A DNA stretch of 18,957 nt from Candidatus Poseidoniaceae archaeon (GTDB taxonomy: Archaea; Thermoplasmatota; Poseidoniia; Poseidoniales; Poseidoniaceae), in the NCBI GenBank assembly GCA_022451765.1, contig JAKUNY010000003.1, forward strand, positions 12,516 through 31,472, read 5' to 3'. Shown piece by piece: positions 6,586-13,394 of the stretch (its first letter is position 1; the number at the start of each line of letters is the position of its first letter). Both the position numbers and the translations under genes were made by a program. The notes beneath the pieces are model-generated. The model searched no databases. It saw only the letters and a program-made list of their open reading frames with translations, and had not been told where the DNA came from.

Positions 6586-7226
6586 ATGACCACCTCGACT
6601 CGGGTCGCTGGCCCCATTGTCGTCTTGACAAAGAGGGAGCGAATGTTTCCGGCGCCGCGCTCTAAACGTCCTATAACACGGTTGTAAACTTCCATTGCAT
6701 TTGCGAGAAGTTCTTCTTGCGATTGATCAATTGTTCCAATTACAGCGTGGAAGGTCATCTTGTCACCAGACTTGACAACAACAGTGGTTTGCAATCCTGT
6801 AGCAAGGGCACCGGGGTCAAGCGTTGGCGGAACAGGCCGAGGCATCTTGCCTCGTGGTCCAAGAACGGTACCGAGGTAGCGTCCAATGAGTCCCATGTGA
6901 GGGACTTCGGACAGGAAGAAGTCAAATTGGTTTGCGATTTTCTTGGCTCGTCCTTTGTTGCCACCGAGTTCCTCGATTTCTGGGGGTGTGAAGACAGTGA
7001 TGCCAGCTTCTCGGGCACGAGTTGCTGCTTCTCCAGCAGCAAACATCGCAATCTTGACTTCTCGACCGCGACCAGATGGAAGACGAATCTCTTCCTTGAT
7101 ACGGTTGGTTGGATTTTTGAGGTCGACATCCTTGATTGTAAAGGCTATGTCAATCGATTGCACGAACTTACGCTCTGGGGCGTCTTCGATGGCTTGCTTG
7201 ATGGCGTTGTTGATGTTTTCTTCCAT
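6582..7226 (-). CDS. rpl1: Ribosomal protein L1
   Basis: A complete 214-residue archaeal uL1 of the L1 stalk of the large subunit, which moves deacylated tRNA out of the E site and in some archaea represses its own mRNA. Recognisable segments are RKFVQSIDIAFTIKDVDLKNP (domain I), RIKEEIRLPSGRG, the second domain with IANQFDFFLSEVPHMGLIGR (about 97-116), and YLGTVLGPRGKMPRPVPP (117-134), which is diagnostic. The protein ends KTTMGPATRVEVVI. The ATG at 7224-7226 follows GAGGTGA with a normal gap. The gene lies 59 bases after L11 and overlaps L10 by 4 bases. Nothing is missing compared with the family, unlike its upstream partner L11. Confidence 0.97.
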   Translation of the reverse strand: MEENINNAIKQAIEDAPERKFVQSIDIAFTIKDVDLKNPTNRIKEEIRLPSGRGREVKIAMFAAGEAATRAREAGITVFTPPEIEELGGNKGRAKKIANQFDFFLSEVPHMGLIGRYLGTVLGPRGKMPRPVPPTLDPGALATGLQTTVVVKSGDKMTFHAVIGTIDQSQEELLANAMEVYNRVIGRLERGAGNIRSLFVKTTMGPATRVEVVI

Positions 7227-7230
7227 ATTG

Positions 7231-7264
7231 TCTCACCTCTGCAGTCAGCGAGGCTCTCACCTCT
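7231..7264 (-). repeat. Direct repeat of a Shine-Dalgarno-like 10-mer in the L11-L1 spacer
   Basis: On the minus strand AGAGGTGAGA occurs twice, at 7255-7264 and 7231-7240, 24 bases apart. The proximal copy is the ribosome site of L1. The distal copy has no start codon at a suitable distance in the L1 frame. It may be a standby site, part of an L1 autoregulatory structure, or the leftover of a small duplication. Confidence 0.4.
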
Positions 7265-7285
7265 CCTGCGGTTCGTGATGTTTGT

Positions 7286-7567
7286 TCAGTTAAAGCGCTC
7301 GTCCCATTCTCCTTTGCTAATGATTTCGAGGGCTTCGTTAGCCCAGTGACCTTCAACCTTGACTCTCATAGAGACACAGGTTCCGATGACTTCTCGGGTC
7401 TGTGCCTTGAGGTCGGCTCCAGTCAGGTGGCCGAGATCCGCCTTTTCGCGAGCAACGTTCATTGCTTGCTCAAGGGTCAGATTTTCGACAGCGGCATCGA
7501 GACTTCCATTGCACTTTTGTACACCAAGTTGCTTGATAATCAACTTCGAGGTCCATGGCTTTGGCAT
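7286..7567 (-). CDS. rpl11: Ribosomal protein L11, C-terminal domain only
   Basis: The 93 residues match only the C-terminal rRNA-binding domain of archaeal uL11. TSKLIIKQLGVQK corresponds to the usual PPTSxLIKKELG start of that domain, ENLTLEQAMNVAREK to NLTLEQVIKIAK, and LKAQTREVIGTCVSMRVKVEG to the highly conserved end. Archaeal L11 is normally about 160 residues. The N-terminal domain with its GPPLGPxLG proline-rich helix, which contacts translation factors, is absent. The start is well supported: ATG at 7565-7567 with GGAAGGAG upstream, an in-frame TGA ten bases upstream, and a TATA box at 7621-7627. No upstream frame on this strand resembles the missing half. It heads the L11-L1-L10-L12 run. 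It is either a natural shortened L11 or a gene whose first half is encoded elsewhere; an assembly fault is possible but the tidy promoter argues against it. Confidence 0.88.
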   Translation of the reverse strand: MPKPWTSKLIIKQLGVQKCNGSLDAAVENLTLEQAMNVAREKADLGHLTGADLKAQTREVIGTCVSMRVKVEGHWANEALEIISKGEWDERFN

Positions 7568-7620
7568 CGCGTCTCAACTCCTTCCATACGAACGTAGGCA
7601 ACCCTGCGACCAAACTCCCC

Positions 7621-7627
7621 TATTTAA
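7621..7627 (-). promoter_or_regulatory. TATA box of the ribosomal stalk operon
   Basis: TTAAATA on the minus strand, about 55 bases before the L11 ATG, predicts a transcript start near 7598 and a leader of about 30 bases carrying the GGAAGGAG ribosome site. The spacing supports the short L11 start. Confidence 0.55.
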
Positions 7628-7701
7628 TCGCGACGCGGCTTTTTACAAATGCCAATCTTGCGATTTGTGCATATTTTTCTTCAAGACATTGCACCACTTT
7701 G

Positions 7702-7710
7702 CTTATATCA
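7702..7710 (+). promoter_or_regulatory. TATA box for leaderless transcript of the surface protein gene
   Basis: CTTATATCA is centred about 25 bases before the ATG at 7731, the distance at which archaeal TATA boxes yield leaderless mRNA. No Shine-Dalgarno lies before this ATG. Together with the minus-strand box it makes the 7568-7730 gap a divergent promoter region. Confidence 0.55.
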
Positions 7711-7730
7711 ACATTGAACAACGAGACAAC

Positions 7731-10055
7731 ATGAACGTCATCGCCCGAAGTTTTGCAGTTCTCATAATCGCCTTCATGGTGCTTACCTTGCCATCCATCG
7801 AGAGCAACTCGAGCGGGGTGCACAATCGAGCAGGGAGTGGGTGTACATGCCACTACAGCGGCAATACGCCAACGCTCAGCGAAAACTTCCCCTCAACCTA
7901 CACAGGTGGACAGACATACAACATCCAAATTTCTGTCTCAGGCGGTGTCTCTGGAAGCAACGGTGGATTCAACGTCGTTGTTGACAAAGGCACACTATCG
8001 GCCCCTGCTGTAGGGATAATGTCCGTCAAAGTGGACAGTTCTGGACAATCCGTTACGCACACCACAAATTCCTATCGTTCGTGGTCCTTTGACTGGACTG
8101 CTCCAACCTCTGGAAGCGGGAACGTTGCTGTCGATCTTGCTGTCATGAGCGCAAACGGCAACAATAGAAACTCAGGTGATGCTTGGACAACCTCATCCCT
8201 TACAATCCCTGAAGCAGGTCCTACAAACACTGCTCCATCGGCCACCAACGTCTACATCAGTGACGTACCTGGTCCTGCTTCAGCCATTACACAAGCATAT
8301 TACGACATGGATCTGTTTAGCAATTATGATTTCAATGATGCCGATGGAGATGCCGATTCCGGAACTGAGCTTCGCTGGTTGAAGGATGGAACAGAAGTCT
8401 CGCAATTCAACGACATCAACTTACTGAGCCAAAGTGCAACCTCAATCGGTGACATTTGGACGATGACGATTCTGCCGAGTGACGGAACAGATTTTGGCGC
8501 AAAGGTGACTTCGTCCAACTCGGTCGAGATTATCGATTATGATGCTGATGGAGATGGGTATGGAGATCAATCAGATGCCTTCCCGAACGATGAAAATGAG
8601 TGGGCGGATACCGATAACGACGGTGTTGGCGACAACGCTGACGCCTTCGATGATGATAATACGCAAACCACTGACAGCGACGGAGATGGTTACGGTGACA
8701 ACGCATCGGGCAACAATGCAGACGCATTTCCAAACGACGCCAATGAATGGGCGGATTCAGACGGAGATGGTGTTGGCGACAATGCAGATGCATTTCCGAA
8801 TGACCCAACTGAAACTGTAGACTCCGACCTCGATGGTGTCGGTGACAATGCAGATGCGTTCCCGAACGACGCATCGGAAACAGCAGATTCGGACGGCGAC
8901 AGTGTTGGGGACAATGCGGATGCTTTTCCCAACGATGCAACGGAAACGATGGATTCGGACAGCGACGGTGTTGGCGACAATGCCGATGCGTTCCCGAACG
9001 ATGCATCAGAGACTGCAGACTCTGACCTTGATGGCGTTGGTGACAACGCCGACGCGTTCCCGAACGATGCTTCTGAAACAACCGATTCGGATGGGGACAA
9101 TGTTGGCGACAACGCTGACGCATTCCCGAACGATCCTGCCGAAACGATGGACAGTGACGGCGATATGGTAGGAGACAATGCCGACGTCTTCCCGAATGAT
9201 GCCACTGAATCCAGCGATTTTGATGCCGATATGATTGGTGACAATGCCGATACCGATGACGACAATGACGGCCTGCTGGATACGGAGGAAGCTTTGCTCG
9301 GCACCGACCCGTACGATGCAGACACAGACGATGATGATGTCAACGACTTCGAAGATGCAATGCCTTTGGATGCAACTGAAACGATGGACACTGATGGTGA
9401 TGGTGTTGGCAATAATGCTGATACAGATGATGATGCGGATGGCCTCTACGATCTTGATGAGTCATCAATGGGAACCGATCGCTTGAATCCTGATTCGGAT
9501 GATGATGGTGTTCTCGACGGTGAAGACGTCTTTCCACTGGACGCAACAGAATCCAGCGACTCAGACAACGATGGGGTCGGAGATAATTCCGACGCATTCC
9601 CAAACAACCCACTCGAGACTGTAGATTCCGACGGCGATGGTGTTGGAGACAGAGCAGATGCTTTTCCTGATGATGCAAGCGAAACCATGGACAGTGATGG
9701 AGATGGCGTAGGTGACAACGAACAGAAGGCTCAGGAGGAAAAAGACGCTGCAAGAATGCAACTGATAATTGTCATCGGTGTGCTCGTCGTCCTTGCTGGT
9801 GTTGGTGGCGTGCTCTTCATGCGACGCAGAGCATCCGGTCAAGACCCTCAGAAGGAAACGACACCCTTACCTGAAATTGGAAATGCTGATCTGGCGCAAC
9901 CCTTGTATCCGACGCAAGATACTCAGCCAGCTCAACAACTTGCTGCAGCCCCTACCGTTGAGAACCAATGGACCGATGAGAACGGACACACGTGGCGAAG
10001 AATGAGTGATGGTTCGACATTGTGGTGGAATGGAAACGACTGGCAAAATGTTTAG
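7731..10055 (+). CDS. Large Asp-rich surface protein with thrombospondin type 3-like repeats and C-terminal anchor
   Basis: Starting at the ATG at 7731, this is a 774-residue exported protein. An upstream in-frame ATG exists but its extension would be antisense to L11 and is rejected. Residues 1-24 are a signal peptide. The mature start contains GVHNRAGSGCTCHYSG with Cys38, Cys40 and His41, followed by a beta-rich domain (to about 165) resembling choice-of-anchor or Reeler-like domains that carry CxxCH near their start. A second beta domain with TELRWLKDGTEVSQF follows. About 15 Asp-rich repeats of the type DSDGDGVGDNADAFPND occupy about 268-665; such repeats bind calcium and form rigid rods. 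A membrane helix is at 677-697 with MRRR behind it, then a cytoplasmic tail ending in a Trp-rich WW-like motif (HTWRRMSDGSTLWWNGNDW). Its role may be adhesion or a cell-surface stalk. Ligand unknown. Confidence 0.9.
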   Translation: MNVIARSFAVLIIAFMVLTLPSIESNSSGVHNRAGSGCTCHYSGNTPTLSENFPSTYTGGQTYNIQISVSGGVSGSNGGFNVVVDKGTLSAPAVGIMSVKVDSSGQSVTHTTNSYRSWSFDWTAPTSGSGNVAVDLAVMSANGNNRNSGDAWTTSSLTIPEAGPTNTAPSATNVYISDVPGPASAITQAYYDMDLFSNYDFNDADGDADSGTELRWLKDGTEVSQFNDINLLSQSATSIGDIWTMTILPSDGTDFGAKVTSSNSVEIIDYDADGDGYGDQSDAFPNDENEWADTDNDGVGDNADAFDDDNTQTTDSDGDGYGDNASGNNADAFPNDANEWADSDGDGVGDNADAFPNDPTETVDSDLDGVGDNADAFPNDASETADSDGDSVGDNADAFPNDATETMDSDSDGVGDNADAFPNDASETADSDLDGVGDNADAFPNDASETTDSDGDNVGDNADAFPNDPAETMDSDGDMVGDNADVFPNDATESSDFDADMIGDNADTDDDNDGLLDTEEALLGTDPYDADTDDDDVNDFEDAMPLDATETMDTDGDGVGNNADTDDDADGLYDLDESSMGTDRLNPDSDDDGVLDGEDVFPLDATESSDSDNDGVGDNSDAFPNNPLETVDSDGDGVGDRADAFPDDASETMDSDGDGVGDNEQKAQEEKDAARMQLIIVIGVLVVLAGVGGVLFMRRRASGQDPQKETTPLPEIGNADLAQPLYPTQDTQPAQQLAAAPTVENQWTDENGHTWRRMSDGSTLWWNGNDWQNV
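8754..9215 (+). repeat. Seven tandem 66-bp units inside the surface protein gene
   Basis: Units of 22 codons begin at 8754, 8820, 8886, 8952, 9018, 9084 and 9150. Each encodes DSDxDxVGDNADAFPNDxxET or a near copy. The DNA of neighbouring units is close to identical in places (GACAATGCAGATGC, CCGAACGATGC), so they can expand or shrink by recombination or slippage. Less regular copies extend on both sides, from about 8530 to 9725. Confidence 0.9.
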
Positions 10056-10071
10056 GACTCCCCGGAGAAAA

Positions 10072-10078
10072 TCTAAAT
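10072..10078 (+). promoter_or_regulatory. TATA-like box before the ABC transporter operon
   Basis: TCTAAAT is centred about 26 bases before the ATG at 10101, consistent with a leaderless transcript of the ATPase-permease pair. It lies between the surface protein stop (10055) and the ATPase start, so the pair need not depend on the upstream promoter. Confidence 0.4.
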
Positions 10079-10100
10079 CAGTCGGTTGAAAGGCAACGGC

Positions 10101-10895
10101 ATGCCCATCATACAATTGAGCAATCTTAGCCGCCATTACGGTGAAGATGAAACGCTTGTCAAAGCCCTTGACGACATCTCTGTCTCCATCGAGGAAGGAG
10201 AAATTGTTGCGCTCCTTGGACCTTCTGGTTCTGGAAAAACAACACTCCTCAACACCATCGCAGCGCTTGACATTCCCACAAACGGCACGTACGAATTCAA
10301 TGGCGATGCTGTACCGCTTGGTCACATCGAAAACATGACCACATTCCGACGGGAGAACGTGGGTTATATTTTCCAATTTTTCAATCTTCTAGCTGACTTA
10401 ACTGCGCTTGAGAACGTTCTCCTTGTTCAAGACCTAGCAGGAACCAGGGACAAAAAGAAAGCCCTCGGTTTACTGGACGCTGTTGGACTCAAGGGCTTGG
10501 AAAATCGTTTCCCTTCGCAGATGTCTGGGGGCCAACGTCAACGGGTTGCCATCGCTCGAGCTCTTGCAAAGAGTCCGAGGATCATCCTCGGTGACGAATT
10601 GACAGGAAACCTCGATTCCGAAACCTCAGCAATGGTTATGGAAGCGCTCATTAAGACATGTCGGAAAGAGAAGATGACAACCATTTTCGTCACCCATGAC
10701 CAATCCCTTACACGATTCGCTACCCGCATTATACACCTCGACAGTGGCAAAATCGTTGAAGATGAATCTGGTGGCCTAAAGAGCATTGCGATGACTGCAA
10801 AGCACACGGCCGAATCCGTCGTCGATAACACAGTCGACGGTGTGAAAAAGATTGGAAGCAAAATCAAAGACATGGCTCAATCGATGCTGGAGTGA
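10101..10895 (+). CDS. ABC transporter ATP-binding protein, MacB/LolD type
   Basis: A 264-residue ATPase from the ATG at 10101; a TTG at 10086 in the same frame is less likely. It should energise the FtsX-type permease encoded next. Visible motifs are Walker A GPSGSGKT (40-47), Q-loop Gln92 in YIFQFFNLL, signature MSGGQRQR (141-148), Walker B IILGDE (161-166) with the catalytic Glu, D-loop GNLD and switch His199 in VTHD. The FQFFNLLADLTALENV stretch is typical of the MacB/LolD/FtsE group. The residue after the catalytic Glu is Leu (DELTGNLD) where this group nearly always has Pro (DEPTGNLD). After the normal end, about residues 226-264 form an extra amphipathic tail (TAESVVDNTVDGVKKIGSK). The stop overlaps the permease GTG start by 4 bases, so the two are translationally coupled. 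The substrate is unknown. Confidence 0.95.
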   Translation: MPIIQLSNLSRHYGEDETLVKALDDISVSIEEGEIVALLGPSGSGKTTLLNTIAALDIPTNGTYEFNGDAVPLGHIENMTTFRRENVGYIFQFFNLLADLTALENVLLVQDLAGTRDKKKALGLLDAVGLKGLENRFPSQMSGGQRQRVAIARALAKSPRIILGDELTGNLDSETSAMVMEALIKTCRKEKMTTIFVTHDQSLTRFATRIIHLDSGKIVEDESGGLKSIAMTAKHTAESVVDNTVDGVKKIGSKIKDMAQSMLE

Positions 10896-13270
10896 AGGGT
10901 TTGAACACACTACTTTTACGTCGTTTATCGCGTAGTTTAATGCGCACAAAACTTCGTATTTTGACCGTCGTTCTTCTGATTACAATCTCGGTTTATGCGG
11001 GTATTGTGTTCTCCGAGCATTCACGAAATGCAGATCGTGTGTACGACGATTTCTATGCTGAAACCAACTTCGCAGATTTGATGGCAACCAGTTACCAAGT
11101 TGAGCACAAGGACAACCTCACAAGTGCTTGTTCTTCAATCCAACACGATGGATGTGAGTCGAGTCTGGTGTTGACAGGGCAATCGAAAACAGATGTTGAT
11201 TGGATTGCATCAAAATTCTACGGAATCGAACAGGGTCAAGTCAACACACTGTGGGCTGTTGAAGGTTCTGTGACACCTTCTGCAGGGGAGATTGTTGTCG
11301 ATGCTCACTTTGCATTAAACGATGAGATAAACATGGAGCTGGGCGATTCAATCGACATCATCGTTGGAGAAGGCGGTGTTCAGACCTTCACAGTCATCGG
11401 CTTTGCAAACAGCCCGTTGGAATTGTTCTATGCAAACCCTGATTCGATTCTCCCACAAGAATCAACCTATGTCATCGCATACATGGATGCAGAGGTTCTC
11501 GCAGAAACGTCCGGTAACGATGCTCTCTCAAGAAACACCCTCAGCATTGACTTGCCCGGAACGCCTGAATTCGACCTAAGCAATACAGAAGAAATTGAAG
11601 GCCTTGAACTCCAGCAAACAAAGGACACACTCGAACAAGCCATGAACGAATCCGAGGTCGACGGTTACGTCCTCGATCGTGGCCAACTCAGTGCTGAATT
11701 GCTTCGACTTGACAAAGACTCACTCTCAAAATCCATTCCATTTATTCTCGGTATACTTCTGTTCATTAGTGGTCTTGTCATCGCGGTATCACTCGATCGG
11801 TTGATTCGAACCCAATCGCGAGAGATTGCGGTATTACGCACAATCGGAGCGTCAACGGGCGATGTCATGCTGGGTTACCTCTTGGTGCCGATTGCCCTCG
11901 GAGTACCAGGTGTTTTACTTGGCATTCTACTCGGCATATCCTCGTATGGCTCGAGCGCATTTACAGCATATTATTTCTCATTCCTCGGCATTCCTGTCGT
12001 CAGCACTCACCATTACGCTGACATCATTGCTACCATTTCCCTTTCTGCACTCTTCATTACATTCCTGTTTGGTATACGGCCGGCTTGGAGAGCTGCTCGT
12101 TTGCAACCGCTTGACATTCTCGGACAAGGCTCAGAGAAAAGACCGAATCGCATCCTCACCAAAATTACCTCATCGCTACCACCGGGCATCGGGCTAGGGT
12201 TGCGGTCAACCTTTAGGAAACCCGCCCGATTGCTTGCAACGTTGCTTGCATTGTCTCTCGCCATGGTTATTCTCGGAGGCAACATGATGTTCATGTCGGG
12301 GTTCACTGACGCTTTCTCTGAAGCAACCGATGACCAAGAAAATTGGGAATATCAGATTAGCGCATTACCTTCAGGTCTTGAAAACATCACATCTTGGGCT
12401 GAAGACAACACCTCCGCATTTGAGCTAACGTTGGTCGCCCAAGCAAGCATTGCTGGTACAACCAAGGCGATTGACCTCAAAGGAAACGACGTACTCTCAG
12501 AACAAGACGATGCTTTGCACAGAATGAACCTCTTGGAAGGAAATCTTCCTGACTCTGGTCAATTCCCAGTACAAGGCATCCTCGATGAAGGCTCATCGGA
12601 GCTCGAAAGTTATGCTATCGGTGATATCATTGCAATCGATTTTGAAGGGGAACAACACGATATCGAGGTTGTGGGAATCGCCCGGGAACTTAGTCGTTCA
12701 ATCTACATGCATCGAAGTGATGTCCAACCGATTGTCGGCGAAGAAGCAAACGGGGCTTTGCTCGTCACAACACCAGACGCAGACATTGAAGACATTCGTT
12801 TTTCGACGATAACGATCGTCGAGAAAGAGACAATGGTTGCAACCTTTGAGGAACTCATCGAACAACAAAAGGCCATAATGCAGTCCATCTATGTCTTAGG
12901 AGCAATAATGGCAATTGCCATTCTCTTCAACACGCTTCTCATCAATCTCAGTGAACGCGATGCTGAATTAGCTACGCTTCGCGTTCTTGGGGCAAGTCGC
13001 ACGCGGCTCGCTATCATCCTTACCGTGGAACATATGTTCATTGGCCTTGTTGGTGGCTTTGCTGGCGCATTGGCTAGTGTTGGTTTCTACCAAGGGATTG
13101 CAAGCGTATCTTCCACCTGGGTCTTCCATATTCCCGTTGTCATCAATTACGCAGTCTTTTCACAAATCATTGGGTTCGTTTTGTTTGCTGCTCTGCTGAC
13201 GACACCTGTTGGTATCTATCGAATCGGACGAATGAACCTGTTGGAAGTTGTTGCTCGGCATGAGCGATGA
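10892..13270 (+). CDS. ABC transporter permease, FtsX/MacB-like, two-module
   Basis: A 792-residue membrane protein starting with GTG at 10892 inside the ATPase stop (GTGA). It has two copies of the family architecture. The first has a membrane helix near 23-40, a large outer domain to about 275, and three helices near 280-400 ending in FGIRPAWRAARLQPLDIL, the typical FtsX-domain end. The second has a helix near 440-465 (LLATLLALSLAMVILGG), another outer domain, and three helices from about 665 ending in GIYRIGRMNLLEVVARHER. The coupling segments IAVLRTIGAS and LATLRVLGAS are duplicates of the same ATPase-contacting motif, so a single chain could serve both halves of the transporter. Such systems act by mechanotransmission on lipids, lipoproteins or peptides at the outer face rather than classic transport. 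The substrate is not readable here; the adjacent surface protein is a candidate partner by position only. Confidence 0.93.
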   Translation: MKGLNTLLLRRLSRSLMRTKLRILTVVLLITISVYAGIVFSEHSRNADRVYDDFYAETNFADLMATSYQVEHKDNLTSACSSIQHDGCESSLVLTGQSKTDVDWIASKFYGIEQGQVNTLWAVEGSVTPSAGEIVVDAHFALNDEINMELGDSIDIIVGEGGVQTFTVIGFANSPLELFYANPDSILPQESTYVIAYMDAEVLAETSGNDALSRNTLSIDLPGTPEFDLSNTEEIEGLELQQTKDTLEQAMNESEVDGYVLDRGQLSAELLRLDKDSLSKSIPFILGILLFISGLVIAVSLDRLIRTQSREIAVLRTIGASTGDVMLGYLLVPIALGVPGVLLGILLGISSYGSSAFTAYYFSFLGIPVVSTHHYADIIATISLSALFITFLFGIRPAWRAARLQPLDILGQGSEKRPNRILTKITSSLPPGIGLGLRSTFRKPARLLATLLALSLAMVILGGNMMFMSGFTDAFSEATDDQENWEYQISALPSGLENITSWAEDNTSAFELTLVAQASIAGTTKAIDLKGNDVLSEQDDALHRMNLLEGNLPDSGQFPVQGILDEGSSELESYAIGDIIAIDFEGEQHDIEVVGIARELSRSIYMHRSDVQPIVGEEANGALLVTTPDADIEDIRFSTITIVEKETMVATFEELIEQQKAIMQSIYVLGAIMAIAILFNTLLINLSERDAELATLRVLGASRTRLAIILTVEHMFIGLVGGFAGALASVGFYQGIASVSSTWVFHIPVVINYAVFSQIIGFVLFAALLTTPVGIYRIGRMNLLEVVARHER

Positions 13271-13342
13271 ACACGTTTTCGTCTCCTAAATCGTTCTTGT
13301 TTGGAGGTCGATTAATTGTTGAAAAGTCGTTATGATATTTTT

Positions 13343-13373
13343 ATTCAGTTTATTTGAAAATCAGAATTAAATA
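13343..13373 (+). promoter_or_regulatory. katG promoter with imperfect palindrome
   Basis: TTAAATA at 13367-13373 is centred 25 bases before the katG ATG, giving a leaderless transcript. Immediately upstream, 13343-13367, is an imperfect 25-base dyad with 8 of 12 paired positions matching (ATTCAG to CAGAAT ends). It touches the TATA box, where a repressor would block transcription factor binding. A redox or metal regulator is a reasonable guess; chance in AT-rich DNA cannot be excluded. The remaining spacer from 13271 is AT-rich with a TTTTTATT run near 13338-13345 that may end the permease transcript. Confidence 0.45.
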
Positions 13374-13394
13374 CTCTACGTCATTGGTCGGGTC

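Noticed and set aside
6717..7349. Plus-strand frame of 210 codons opposite L1
   Set aside because: The L1 protein on the other strand is unmistakable; the antisense translation has no family features.
7359..7730. N-terminal extension of the surface protein frame back to 7359
   Set aside because: It is antisense to L11, would bury the signal peptide, and the TATA box at 7702-7710 fits the start at 7731.
8754..9215. CRISPR-like tandem repeats
   Set aside because: Units are contiguous, 66 bp, in frame and coding, with no unique spacers and no cas genes.
8530..9412. Long open frames on the minus strand (up to 240 codons) across the repeat region, Ser/Pro- or His/Arg-rich
   Set aside because: They are mirror images of the periodic GAY-GGN codons of the Asp-rich repeats; low-complexity composition and no start signals.
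10086..10100. TTG start of the ABC ATPase five codons upstream
   Set aside because: The ATG at 10101 begins directly at the conserved first strand and fits the TATA distance.
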